From assembly GCA_052387115.1 (NCBI GenBank), contig JBQTJM010000028.1:1-16348 (forward strand): a stretch of DNA of 16,348 nt, in the 5' to 3' direction. The DNA is from JACCXJ01 sp052387115 (lineage in GTDB: Bacteria; Pseudomonadota; Gammaproteobacteria; JACCXJ01). Below the pieces are notes generated by a model. It did no database searches and was not told the origin of the DNA. It saw only the letters and a list, made by a program, of their open reading frames with translations. Position numbers and translations under genes: made by a program. This document shows, one piece after another, positions 1 through 7,401 of this stretch (positions are counted from its first letter, which is position 1; every line of letters begins with the position of its first letter).

Positions 1-146
1 TCGGGACCGATCCGTTCATCGTCATTGCGTCGCTCTTAGAACCTCAACGGCCGACCCAGTCACCATCATCGTGCGCGAGCCTCGCCTTGTCCCCTTACCG
101 TTCCATGCGAGTCCGACAGGCTGCTAGAGGAAGGAGACCGGGGACT

Positions 147-587
147 TCAGGTGGGCGCATCACTCAAAGACAGCCGCTTGAGCTTGGCGAACCGCGCGAA
201 ATCGCGGTCGGCGGTGAGCAGTGCGGTAACGCGATGTTCGACGCAGACCGCGGCGATCTGAGCGTCGAAGGCCAGGTTGCCACGCGCGTCGGCCTCCCGT
301 AGATGTTGGGAAAAGAGCTCGGGATAACGCGGACCTGGATTGAGCACCCGCAGGCTTGGGCTTGCCAGCAATCCGAACAGCGCTTCAAGCGCGGATTCAA
401 GGCGTGTCGGCGGGTCGAAGATGCGCGGATGAGTCACGACCCGCACGAACTCGCCAAGGCAGAACACGGGCAAGCCCCATAGCAATGGGTCTTCGGCGAG
501 CCGGGTCAGCCAAGCGAGCGCGCTTACGTGTTCCGGCACTTCCTCCCGGTGAGCATAGATCAGGATATTCGTGTCCACCGCGATCAC
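147..587 (-). CDS. vapC: PIN-domain ribonuclease toxin, VapC-like
   Basis: Probable toxin of a type II toxin-antitoxin pair; PIN proteins are Mg-dependent RNases that VapB-type partners inhibit. The 146-aa product has the family's acidic residues: D5 in the opening VDTNILIY, E46 in LGEFVRVV, D108 in AFDAQIAA, and D127/D129 in TADRDF. The start chosen is GTG at 587. It overlaps the antitoxin stop in a GTGA junction, typical of translational coupling, and it places the conserved IAVDTN strand at the N-terminus. A longer reading frame reaches 671, but its extra residues are arginine-rich shadow of the antitoxin gene. All catalytic positions are present, so it is probably functional. The RNA target cannot be inferred. 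Confidence 0.88.
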   Translation of the reverse strand: MIAVDTNILIYAHREEVPEHVSALAWLTRLAEDPLLWGLPVFCLGEFVRVVTHPRIFDPPTRLESALEALFGLLASPSLRVLNPGPRYPELFSQHLREADARGNLAFDAQIAAVCVEHRVTALLTADRDFARFAKLKRLSLSDAPT

Positions 588-823
588 GGACGTTCTCCCA
601 TCCGGTCGATGAGTGAGTCGCGGTCGCTGAGGTCCACCCCGGGACGAAGCCGACCGCGCACCGTTTTCCATTGGAGCGTGAAGGGGGGCTGCCCGTGCGG
701 ATTAGCGGCAAGCGCGTCGTGCAACGCGGCTTCGATGAGTTGAGTGATGGTGCGGTCCGTGTCGGCCGCGTGGCGCCGGACTAGCCGCATGAGCTCGTCA
801 TCCAGATTTAAGGTAGTGCGCAT
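584..823 (-). CDS. vapB: Ribbon-helix-helix antitoxin, VapB-like
   Basis: This is the 79-aa antitoxin partner of the PIN toxin just downstream; the two overlap by four bases (GTGA). The N-terminus MRTTLNLDDELMRLVRRHA followed by TITQLIEAALHDAL is a ribbon-helix-helix DNA-binding fold: a beta strand, then two helices. The C-terminal half, rich in basic and acidic residues, should be the toxin-binding tail. Start: ATG at 823 puts the MRTTLNLDDE strand first. An in-frame ATG at 835 would add MLIC, but it lies inside a repeat that looks like the operator, so 823 is preferred. Autoregulation by the VapBC complex is the family norm. Confidence 0.85.
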   Translation of the reverse strand: MRTTLNLDDELMRLVRRHAADTDRTITQLIEAALHDALAANPHGQPPFTLQWKTVRGRLRPGVDLSDRDSLIDRMGERP

Positions 824-830
824 GCAGATG

Positions 831-850
831 AGCATACTAACTCAGCATAC
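831..850. promoter_or_regulatory. Direct-repeat candidate operator of vapBC
   Basis: The heptamer AGCATAC occurs twice on the plus strand, at 831-837 and 844-850, with a 13-bp period, directly upstream of the antitoxin start. Ribbon-helix-helix antitoxins usually bind short repeated half-sites over their own promoter, so this is a reasonable autoregulatory site. No clear -10/-35 pair was assigned. The role is inferred from position and repetition only. Confidence 0.4.
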
Positions 851-876
851 ATCTGTCAACGTACGGCAAGTCGTAG

Positions 877-945
877 GGTGGGTTAGACGCGCAGCACCAA
901 TGGCCTATCAACCTGCCGCAGCCTCGACGCGCGTCGTAACCCACC
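877..945. repeat. Dispersed inverted repeat (GGTGGGTTA / TAACCCACC)
   Basis: The arms are GGTGGGTTAGACGCGC (877-892) and GCGCGTC-G-TAACCCACC (929-945). They pair over 16 bases with a single bulged G at 936, leaving a loop of about 36 bases. Elements opening with GTAGGGTGGGTTA are dispersed in many bacterial genomes, and I recognise this as that type. The rest of the gene-free stretch 851-1062 holds only the terminator-like hairpin next to the gene ending at 1063. Confidence 0.6.
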
Positions 946-1044
946 GAAAGGCGCCGGGGGTTACCCGAGCGTGGTCCGGCGGGCGTGCGGATAGGCAGGC
1001 GGTAAGCGGCTAGGTTTCCGCTCTGCGCGTTTCAAGCGTGGCCA

Positions 1045-1064
1045 GAGGCTGGTTGCCCAGCCTC
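1045..1064 (-). terminator. Hairpin overlapping the stop of the haem-oxygenase-like gene
   Basis: This is a perfect 8-bp stem, GAGGCTGG (1045-1052) with CCAGCCTC (1057-1064). Read on the minus strand the loop is GCAA, a stable GNRA tetraloop. It overlaps the TGA stop at 1063-1065. No U-tract follows, so it may be a 3'-end stabiliser or a weak terminator rather than a classical intrinsic one. Confidence 0.45.
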
Positions 1065-1992
1065 ACGCCTGGCGCGCCAGCGCCAAGCGGTCCTCGTTCA
1101 GCCCTTCCCAGAACGCCGCGACGCCGTCCAGCATCTCGTTGCCGAAACGGAGGAAGGCGTCCTCGTCGAGCGCGCGCTCGAAATACAGCTCCTCCAGCTC
1201 TTCCTGGGTGTGCATTGCGTGCTGGCCCTCCAGGCGCGCGTGCCAGGTGAAGAAGGCGAGCGGGAGATCCTCTCCGCTACGCGCGTTGTAGAGCTTGAAT
1301 CCGGCGATGAGCTCGTCCCAGAAACCGGCGGCGGCCCAGTTCTCTACGGCATAGCTCGCGGCCTGGGAGATGAGATAGTCCGGGCTGCCGTAGAGCCTGA
1401 CCAGCTCGTCGCAGAAGAAAAGGGTCGGCGGGGTCCCGTGGCGGCGTTTGCCCACGTCGTTGAAGCCTAGCGAAAGGCGCTCCGCGATCTGCAGGAGCCA
1501 CTCGAAGTGTGCGGCGCGGAAGCGGAACACGCCGCCCTCGACCGTGCCCTCGGAGGACACCAACTCGGGGTCGGTGTCGCGGCCGCTATCCGAGGAAACC
1601 TTACGCGTGCCGCCGGCGTTGAAGACCACCCCGATCTCGTTGGCGAGGATCTCTTTCGAGGCCCGCATGCCCTGGAGCGAATCGGCGTTGATGGCCTTGA
1701 AGAGCTGGGCGATCAGGAACAGGTTGGAGAACACCGAGAACTGCACGATGAAGGCCCGCACGTGCTCGCGGGTCTGCTCGCCGCGGCTGAACCAGGCGGT
1801 GTATGGGTTCCCGGTGATGATGCGGTGCTGCAGCAACTCGCTATTGATGCGCCTCTGAAAGGCGAGGAAGGATCGGGCCTTCGCGACGCTGTACCCACCC
1901 TCCATGACGGAGCGCAGCGAGTGGGACGTCAGGCCCTCGAGGTGATGTTTCTGGGCGAAATGCCTCAGGGGATCTGGGGCAATGGCATTCAT
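1063..1992 (-). CDS. Haem-oxygenase-like (HDO) diiron/redox protein
   Basis: The 309-aa protein reads as the haem-oxygenase-like fold used by non-haem diiron oxygenases and oxidases (CADD, SznF and PqqC/TenA relatives). The six-ligand pattern can be traced: E119 (LANEIG), H162 (AAHFEWLL), E217 (YAVENWAA), then H251-x3-E255-x2-H258 (WHARLEGQH), which matches the family HxxxD/ExxH helix. An insert of about 30 residues, roughly 125-155, separates the first Glu from the first His. The start is ATG at 1992, with a strong GGGAGG ribosome site seven bases upstream. It sits alone, downstream of the tyrosine operon and on the same strand but about 90 bp away. The substrate is unknown; fold assignment is fairly confident, function is not. 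Confidence 0.72.
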   Translation of the reverse strand: MNAIAPDPLRHFAQKHHLEGLTSHSLRSVMEGGYSVAKARSFLAFQRRINSELLQHRIITGNPYTAWFSRGEQTREHVRAFIVQFSVFSNLFLIAQLFKAINADSLQGMRASKEILANEIGVVFNAGGTRKVSSDSGRDTDPELVSSEGTVEGGVFRFRAAHFEWLLQIAERLSLGFNDVGKRRHGTPPTLFFCDELVRLYGSPDYLISQAASYAVENWAAAGFWDELIAGFKLYNARSGEDLPLAFFTWHARLEGQHAMHTQEELEELYFERALDEDAFLRFGNEMLDGVAAFWEGLNEDRLALARQA

Positions 1993-2082
1993 GATGTGTC
2001 CTCCCGATGATTGCCATCCGGCGGCAAGCTTTAGACCCGGGCGCGTGTGGGGAATTCCGGCCCCCTTTGTTCTTTCATAGGC

Positions 2083-2736
2083 TTATTCCGCGTCCGCCTG
2101 CGCTTCCGGGGCCGCCTGCCGGAACGCCGGCAACGTCATACAATGTGCCTCGATCGCCTGGATGTGCGGAAAATCACGGAGATCGCAATCGAAACGGCGG
2201 GCATTATAGACCTGGGGGATGAGGCAGACATCGGCGATCGTCGGACCCTGGCCGAGACAGTAGGCACCCGCTCCTGCATCGACACCGAGCATGGTCTCCC
2301 CGAGCATCGTCTCCAGCGCACGGAACCCTTCCTGTATCCAGTGCCGGTACCACTGCCCGCGCGCCTCCGGGCCTTGGCCGAGCGCATGCTCCAGGTACCT
2401 CAATACGCGCAGGTTGTCGAGGGGATGGATGTCGCAAGCGACGAGCCCGGTGAACGCCCGCGCCCGGGCGCGAAGCTCGGGCGCCGGGGGTAAGAGCGGA
2501 GGCGTGGGGAACCCCTCGTCCAGGTACTCGAGGATGGCCAGCGACTGGGTCAACACCCGGGCGCCGTGCACGAGCACGGGGACGAGACCCTGGGGATTGA
2601 GAGCCCGATAGGCCGCGGCATGCTGTTCGCCCCGTGCCAGGTGGACGAAGCGCGGCTCATAGGTGATCCCCTTGAGGTTCAAGGCGATGCGGACCCGGTA
2701 GGCGGCCGAGCTGCGAAAATAGGTGTAGAGGATTAT
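2083..2736 (-). CDS. maiA: Maleylacetoacetate isomerase (zeta-class GST), ATA start
   Basis: The 217-aa product isomerises maleylacetoacetate to fumarylacetoacetate using glutathione. It starts ILYTYFRSSAAYRVRIALN, the canonical MaiA thioredoxin-like N-terminus with the SSxxxRVR glutathione-site motif, then LNPQGLVPVL and TQSLAILEYLDE (GST cis-Pro and Glu-Ser region), and in the helical domain GPTIADVCLIPQVYNARRF. The position normally held by the initiator Met is ATA at 2734-2736, overlapping the fahA stop as ATAA, exactly where ATGA would be expected; GAGGTG lies eight bases upstream. No ATG, GTG or TTG occurs in frame nearby; the first internal TTG would remove the active-site strand. Start is therefore ATA (rare), an edited/mis-sequenced ATG, or coupled reinitiation. 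It is the last gene of the operon. Confidence 0.85.
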   Translation of the reverse strand: MILYTYFRSSAAYRVRIALNLKGITYEPRFVHLARGEQHAAAYRALNPQGLVPVLVHGARVLTQSLAILEYLDEGFPTPPLLPPAPELRARARAFTGLVACDIHPLDNLRVLRYLEHALGQGPEARGQWYRHWIQEGFRALETMLGETMLGVDAGAGAYCLGQGPTIADVCLIPQVYNARRFDCDLRDFPHIQAIEAHCMTLPAFRQAAPEAQADAE

Positions 2737-3716
2737 GACCGGCGCACCTCGACGCGCTGCTCGATGGCGCCGAAGATCGTCCGCCCCTCGGGATCCGGCA
2801 TCTCGATCCGGATGGATTCCCCGTGGTCGAGGTAGGGCGTCAAGGTCTCGGCGCCCGACTGGGTCTCGACGGCCCGTCGCTCCACGATGCAGCCGAAGCC
2901 GATCTCCGGGTCCTGGTTGCTCACGGTCCCCGAGCCGATCACGGTGCCGGCCGGGAGCGGCCGGGTCTTGGCGGCATGGGCGATGAGCGCGGGAAAGTCG
3001 AATTGCATGTCGCGACCGGCATCCGGCCTGCCGAACGGCTCGCCGTTGCGGTGCGCGACCAGAGGCAGGTGCACCTTGCCCCCGTCCCAAGCGGCGCCCA
3101 GCTCGTCGGGGGTCACGGCCACCGGCGACAAGGCCGGCCCCGGTTTGCTGTGCAGGAAGCCGAAGCCCTTGGCCAGCTCCTGCGGGATGAGGAAGCGCAG
3201 CGACACGTCGTTGACGAGCACCATGAGCGCGATGTGCTCCCCGGCATCGTCGCGGGTCACCCCTTGGGGCACATCGTCGGTGATGACGGCGACCTCGGCC
3301 TCGAAGTCCAGCCCCCACCCCGGGTCCGCGAGCTGCATCCGGTCGCGCGGCCCGAGGAAACGCGCGGACCCGCCCTGGTACATCAGGGGATCGACGAGGA
3401 ACTCGGGCGGCATGTCGGCCCCGCGAGCACAGCGCACGCGCTCGACATGCGAAAGATAGGCGCTGCCGTCCAGCCATTGGTAGGCGCGCGGCAGCGGGGC
3501 CGCGAGGGCGTCCGGCTTCAAGGGGAAGGCGTCCAGCTCATCCTGCATGAGATCGGCGTACAGGATCTCGAGCCGCGGCGCGATCCGCGCCCACCCATCG
3601 AGTGCCGCCTGCAAGGTGCGCGCCCCCGGCGAGGCCGGCACCGCCACGGTGAGATCGCGGTCCACGACCACCAGCGTCCCGTCACGGCCACCCGATTTCA
3701 AGGTCGCGAGCTTCAC
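2733..3716 (-). CDS. fahA: Fumarylacetoacetate hydrolase
   Basis: This is the final enzyme of homogentisate catabolism, cleaving fumarylacetoacetate to fumarate and acetoacetate. The 327-aa product opens KLATLKSGGRDGTLVVVDRD, the N-terminal signature of bacterial FAA hydrolases of this length. The catalytic domain has LDFEAEVAVITDDV (acidic metal ligands near 139-141), VLVNDVSLR (D170), SKPGPALSPVAVTPDELG (about 190-207) and GSGTVSNQDPE (about 261-271). Start: GTG at 3716, overlapping the hmgA stop as GTGA; the longer frame from 3749 runs into the upstream gene. It in turn overlaps maiA by four bases. FAH-superfamily members act on various acyl-pyruvates, but the operon fixes this substrate. 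Confidence 0.92.
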   Translation of the reverse strand: MKLATLKSGGRDGTLVVVDRDLTVAVPASPGARTLQAALDGWARIAPRLEILYADLMQDELDAFPLKPDALAAPLPRAYQWLDGSAYLSHVERVRCARGADMPPEFLVDPLMYQGGSARFLGPRDRMQLADPGWGLDFEAEVAVITDDVPQGVTRDDAGEHIALMVLVNDVSLRFLIPQELAKGFGFLHSKPGPALSPVAVTPDELGAAWDGGKVHLPLVAHRNGEPFGRPDAGRDMQFDFPALIAHAAKTRPLPAGTVIGSGTVSNQDPEIGFGCIVERRAVETQSGAETLTPYLDHGESIRIEMPDPEGRTIFGAIEQRVEVRRS

Positions 3717-4843
3717 CGCGCCGTCCAGGAATCGACATAGCCCGGCCATTCAATCCCATCGGGCAGCACGGCCACCTCCAGGGCATCGCGGGCGTCGATC
3801 ATCACCGCCACCTCGTCGGTCTCGCCGCCGCTCCCGAGCCGGCTCGCCGCGAGCGCCTTGGGGTGCGGCCCATGGGTGATGCCCGAGGGGTGCAAGGTCA
3901 TCATGCCCGGATGGATGTTGTCGCGCGAGAAGAACCGGCCCCGATGATAGAAGATCACCTCGTCGTAATCATCGTTGTTGTGAAAGAAGGGCACACGCAG
4001 GGCGCCGGGATCGGTCTCGAACGGACGGGGGACGAAGGTGCACACCACGAAGCGCCCGGCCGCGAAGGTCGTGTGCGCGGACGGCGGCACGTGGTAGCGG
4101 TGACTCATGAGGGGCCGGATGGCGCGCCAGTTCACACGCACCGGGGTGAGCGTCCCGTGCCAGCCGACCGCATCCAGCGGGTTGAACGGATAGGTCACGG
4201 TGCTCAGCAACCCGCGGCGCTTGACCAGGACCCGCCACGGGCCATCTTGCGCCTGGGCACGGAACCCGCCATCGATGCGAGGGATGTCGAGCATGGCGGG
4301 GTCGAACACCGCGTGGCTACCGACGATGCCCTTGTCCGGGAGCCGGTAGCTGTCGTTGGTGGCCTCGATGAGGACGGCAATCAGGGGCGTTTGCTGTTCC
4401 AGCTCCAGCCGCCACAGCGTCCCGCGCGGCAGCATGAGGTAATCGCCCTCGGCGAGCCTGAGATGGCCGTAGTCGCAGTAGAGCGCCGCGGAACCCTCGT
4501 GGACGAACAAGAGCTCATCGCCGTCGGCGTTGCGGACCAGATGGTCCATGGGCGAATCGCTCCGCCAGATGCGGACTTGCAGATGAGCGTTGCCGAGGAG
4601 CGGGCGCGCCTCCCAGGGTGAGCCACAGGAAGGGAGGTCTTTCACGGCATCGAAGGCCCGAGGCCGTAGCGGTCCCTCGACCTTGGTCCACCCGGTCGGC
4701 GGGTGGCGGTGGTACATCTGGGTGGCCGGACCGTAGAAGCCCTCCTTGCCGATCTCGCGCTCGAAGGTGTCTTCGGGGAGATCGGCGTGCGCCTGGCGCG
4801 AGGCCTCGCCTTCGACGATGGGCAGAGAGATCCAGTGACGCAC
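3713..4843 (-). CDS. hmgA: Homogentisate 1,2-dioxygenase
   Basis: This non-haem Fe(II) dioxygenase opens the homogentisate ring to maleylacetoacetate. The 376-aa cupin protein begins RHWISLPIVEGEASRQAHAD and contains YGPATQMYHRHPPTGW. Likely iron ligands are H288 and E295 in FFHNNDDYDEVIF and H324 in ITHGPHP; the last corresponds to the PHGP histidine of characterised enzymes, while the H-to-E spacing is one residue longer than in the human enzyme. It is shorter than the roughly 430-aa classical form and belongs to the compact bacterial subfamily. The start is GTG at 4843, one base after the hpd stop; no ATG is available in frame at the conserved N-terminus. It overlaps fahA by four bases (GTGA). 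Confidence 0.92.
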   Translation of the reverse strand: MRHWISLPIVEGEASRQAHADLPEDTFEREIGKEGFYGPATQMYHRHPPTGWTKVEGPLRPRAFDAVKDLPSCGSPWEARPLLGNAHLQVRIWRSDSPMDHLVRNADGDELLFVHEGSAALYCDYGHLRLAEGDYLMLPRGTLWRLELEQQTPLIAVLIEATNDSYRLPDKGIVGSHAVFDPAMLDIPRIDGGFRAQAQDGPWRVLVKRRGLLSTVTYPFNPLDAVGWHGTLTPVRVNWRAIRPLMSHRYHVPPSAHTTFAAGRFVVCTFVPRPFETDPGALRVPFFHNNDDYDEVIFYHRGRFFSRDNIHPGMMTLHPSGITHGPHPKALAASRLGSGGETDEVAVMIDARDALEVAVLPDGIEWPGYVDSWTAR

Positions 4844-4844
4844 C

Positions 4845-5906
4845 TCAGATCACCCCGCGCCGCAGCTGGTCGCGCTCGATGGCCTCGAACAGGGCCTGGA
4901 AGTTTCCCTCCCCGAAGCCTTCGTTCCCGTGCCGCTCGATGATCTCGAAGAAAATGGGCCCGATCACGGTCTCGGTGAAGATCTGGAGGAGCAGCGCACG
5001 AGCCCCCGCCCCGTCGATCAGGATGCGGTTCTCGCGCAGCCGGCAGAGGTCCTGGCCATGGCCCGGGATGCGGCGCTCCACCGCATCGTAATAGCTATCC
5101 GGGACATCCATGAACCGCACCCCGTTGCGCCTGAGCTCCTCGACCGTCGTGTGGATGTCCTCGGTGGCGAGGGCGATGTGCTGGATGCCCTCGCCGCGAT
5201 AGGCACTCAGGTATTCCTGCACCTGCGACTTGGGGTCGGCGGGCTCGTTGATGGGGATGCGGATCCGGCCGCAGGGGCTCACCAGCGCCCGCGATCTCAA
5301 CCCCGTCACCTGGCCGTGGATATCGAAGTAACGGATCTCGTGGAAATTGAACAGCCGCTCGTAGAAGCCGGTCCATTCGTCCATGCGCCCGCGGTGGACA
5401 TTGTGGGTCAGGTGGTCCACGGAAGTTAGGCCCACGCCCGCCGGGTGTGGCTCGGCGCCCGCGAGGGACTCGAAATCGACATCGTAGATCGAGCGCTCGC
5501 CGTAGCGATCGATAAGATAAATGAGGCTGCGCCCGATCCCCCGGATGGCCGGCAGGTTCAGCTCCATGGGCCCGGCCGTCCCGTGAAACGCGCGGGCGCC
5601 GAGCCCGGTGGCCCGTTCCAGCGCCCGGCGCGCGTCGCGCACGCGCACGGCGAAGGCGCACACCGAAGGCCCGTGGACCTTGGCGAAGGCCTGGGCGAAG
5701 CTGTCCGGCTCCTGGTTCAAGACGAAGTTGATGTCACCCTGGCGGTACAGGACCACCTGCTTCGAGCGGTGGCGCGCTATGGCACGAAAGCCCATGCGCT
5801 CGAAGAGCTGCGCCAGGGCCTCCACATCGCCGGCCGTGTATTCGACGAACTCGAAGCCGTCCGTCCCCATCGGGTTTTCGCCCATAGAGATTTCGTTGGT
5901 ATCCAT
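4845..5906 (-). CDS. hpd: 4-hydroxyphenylpyruvate dioxygenase
   Basis: This enzyme converts 4-hydroxyphenylpyruvate to homogentisate with Fe(II) and O2, the entry step of the operon. The 353-aa protein has two vicinal-oxygen-chelate halves. The facial triad is visible in the C-terminal half: H165 (SVDHLTHNV), H243 (GIQHIALATEDI) and E321 (PIFFEIIERHG), close in number to the Pseudomonas residues H161/H240/E322. GFGEGNFQALFEAIERDQ near the C-terminus is the family's closing helix region. The start is ATG at 5906, with GAGGGA six bases upstream. It is the first gene of a minus-strand operon with hmgA, fahA and maiA. No regulator gene lies next to it, and no convincing promoter was identified in the leader. 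Confidence 0.95.
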   Translation of the reverse strand: MDTNEISMGENPMGTDGFEFVEYTAGDVEALAQLFERMGFRAIARHRSKQVVLYRQGDINFVLNQEPDSFAQAFAKVHGPSVCAFAVRVRDARRALERATGLGARAFHGTAGPMELNLPAIRGIGRSLIYLIDRYGERSIYDVDFESLAGAEPHPAGVGLTSVDHLTHNVHRGRMDEWTGFYERLFNFHEIRYFDIHGQVTGLRSRALVSPCGRIRIPINEPADPKSQVQEYLSAYRGEGIQHIALATEDIHTTVEELRRNGVRFMDVPDSYYDAVERRIPGHGQDLCRLRENRILIDGAGARALLLQIFTETVIGPIFFEIIERHGNEGFGEGNFQALFEAIERDQLRRGVI

Positions 5907-6105
5907 CGTCTGTCCCTCGCCGTCACCGCCGGGCTATCACCCGTGGGCTAGTAGACCACTTACCTCCGGCTAAGATTCCGCCCGCCGTCACGAGCCGATC
6001 TCGGTGTGTACGTCGAACAGCTCCCGGGAAGAAAGTGAGGTCCAACGCCTTGAGGAGAAACGCGACGCCCGACGATCCCCCCCCGTCCCGCGTTTGTAGC
6101 AGAAA
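5907..6105. other. Leader region upstream of hpd
   Basis: This is the gene-free stretch between the hpd start and the left methyltransferase repeat. It contains a run of eight C (just before 6085) and a 70-codon minus-strand reading frame whose TTG start lies in the repeat; its sequence resembles no family I know. The operon promoter is expected here, but no -35/-10 pair stands out. Confidence 0.35.
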
Positions 6106-6235
6106 AAGGATAGGAGATTCAACGGGAGCTTGCAATCGAGAGTGCTTGGTCGGGCACGCTGGGCGGTGATTTGGCGGTTTGGACGGCGTCCGGCGCTGGG
6201 GGAAAGCAGTCAGTCGGGGGGCCCGTGGTTGGCGG
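6106..6235. repeat. Left copy of a ~130-bp imperfect direct repeat
   Basis: This copy begins AAGGATAGGAGATTCAACG and continues through TGCAATCGA, CTTGGTCGG, GTGATTTGGCGGT, TGGACG, CGTCCGGCGC and GTGGTTGGCG. The same ordered blocks recur at 7402-7530 in the same orientation with a few small gaps. The two copies bracket the DNA methyltransferase gene. No transposase is present between them. Confidence 0.8.
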
Positions 6236-6264
6236 TTACTCAGTGAAGGGCAAGCATGGCACGG

Positions 6265-6372
6265 TCAAAAGCGGCGATCGTACTCGCGAGAGATGCGCGT
6301 GAGGATCGCGCCGTAGTCGAGCTCGGTGGCCTTGAGATCGGCCCACGAGAAGGAGTAAGGCTCGGCGATAGC
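6265..6372 (-). pseudogene. Unidentified coding remnant downstream of the methyltransferase
   Basis: A 35-residue open stretch without a start codon contains PYSFSWADLKATEL and then DYGAILTRISREYDRRF before a TGA at 6265-6267. Nearly every third codon position is G or C, as in true genes of this window, so it looks like the 3' end of a lost gene. It lies in the same frame as the methyltransferase, which ends at 6457; in-frame TGA codons separate the three segments. I do not recognise the family. A decayed partner of the methyltransferase, such as a restriction enzyme, is possible but unproven. Confidence 0.35.
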
Positions 6373-6456
6373 TCAAAGCGGCTCCCCGACGTGGACGTAA
6401 CGACTGGCAAGAGAGACGGCCGCAGGCCTCGCCGCTACGGTATCACCAGCGGGGTA

Positions 6457-7392
6457 TCAACGTGCTGGCCGCTCGAATTCTACAGTAGGGTTCGAGAAGA
6501 GCGACGGCGATAGGCGCGCCTTTGCCGCCTTCCAGTACTTCTCCTCGATCTCGAAACCGATGCTGCTGCGGTGCGTCTCGATCGCGGCAAGTGCCGTCGA
6601 GGCGGACCCGAGGAACGGATCGAGAACGATGTCCTCGACATAGGAGGACATGCGGATGAGCCGCGAGGCGAGGGTGACCGGGAAGGGTGCCGGATGCCCG
6701 TCTCGACGGGAAGCGCCTGGAATATCGGACCAAACCTGGCGCATAGCCGCGTCGTACTCCTCGGGCGGGAGCATGCTTCCTGCGCGCTGCAGTGGCGTCG
6801 GCTTGCGATAGGGGCCGGGCTTCTTGAGCCTGAGGATGAACTCCACGTCGTTCTTCACGACGCCATTGGGCTCATAGGGTTTCCGGAGGGCGGCGCCGGG
6901 GCCGCCGACTTCCGTGGCCGCGTTCGCGATCTTGTGCCAGAAGACCGTGGCCAGGCCTTCGTAGCCGATCTGCCGGCAGCGGACGAGGATGTCGGCGTGG
7001 AGGGGGATGACCTCGTGCTTACCGAAGCGGCGCCTCGCGCGGCAGACGTCGCCCACGACGATGCAGAGGCGACCGCCTGGGATGAGGACGCGATGGCACT
7101 CCATCCAGGCCTTGTCGAGCTCCTGAAGGAAATGCTCGTAGTCGTGAACATGGCCCAGCTGCCCCGCGCCGTCAGCGTACTCGATAAGGTCGAAGTAGGG
7201 AGGCGAGGTGACCACCAGGTGGACCGACTCGTCCTCGACGGCAGCCATGTGCCGGGCATCTCCCAGGATAATGCGGTGGCGGGTCTGGAAGTGGTGGTGA
7301 TCGAGGACTCGGCGGTGGATCTCGAGCTTGTCCGAGACCGAGGGCTCGCGGCCGTTTATGTTTAGGATGCCGAACTCGGTGGTCTGACTCAT
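6457..7392 (-). CDS. Solitary beta-class DNA methyltransferase (N4-C or N6-A)
   Basis: This is a 311-aa S-adenosylmethionine-dependent DNA methyltransferase of the N6_N4_Mtase type. The catalytic motif IV, TSPPYFDLIEY (from about residue 62), precedes the AdoMet motif I, DPFLGSASTALAA (258-270), the order of the beta class. GHPAPFPVTLASRLI (232-246) is the motif X-like segment before it. TSPPY rather than DPPY leans towards N4-cytosine, but N6-adenine cannot be excluded. Start: ATG at 7392 (MSQTTEFGIL). An in-frame TTG at 7431 would add 13 residues that are encoded by the flanking repeat, and no good ribosome site decides between them. No endonuclease gene is next to it, so it is probably an orphan or regulatory methylase. 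It is flanked by direct repeats. Confidence 0.87.
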   Translation of the reverse strand: MSQTTEFGILNINGREPSVSDKLEIHRRVLDHHHFQTRHRIILGDARHMAAVEDESVHLVVTSPPYFDLIEYADGAGQLGHVHDYEHFLQELDKAWMECHRVLIPGGRLCIVVGDVCRARRRFGKHEVIPLHADILVRCRQIGYEGLATVFWHKIANAATEVGGPGAALRKPYEPNGVVKNDVEFILRLKKPGPYRKPTPLQRAGSMLPPEEYDAAMRQVWSDIPGASRRDGHPAPFPVTLASRLIRMSSYVEDIVLDPFLGSASTALAAIETHRSSIGFEIEEKYWKAAKARLSPSLFSNPTVEFERPAR

Positions 7393-7401
7393 GGGGTGCC
7401 C

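Noticed and set aside
1..25. Possible ATG on the minus strand at 25 opening a gene that leaves the window
   Set aside because: Only eight codons are visible, so nothing beyond a plausible ribosome site supports it.
3..302. Plus-strand frame open from the window start (contains TDPFIVIASLL)
   Set aside because: It runs antisense through the well-supported PIN toxin, and its later residues are not protein-family-like; the first 80 bases alone are too short to assign.
877..945. Inverted repeat as a CRISPR unit or tRNA-like structure
   Set aside because: There is a single copy, no regular spacers and no cloverleaf features; it fits a dispersed intergenic hairpin.
5923..6135. 70-codon minus-strand frame beginning in the left direct repeat
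   Set aside because: It starts with a repeat-encoded segment shared with the region before the methyltransferase and includes a G8 homopolymer; no family resemblance and no clear ribosome site.
6256..6513. 85-codon plus-strand frame starting MARSKAAIVLAR
   Set aside because: It overlaps the methyltransferase end and the minus-strand remnant, has no ribosome site and resembles no family.
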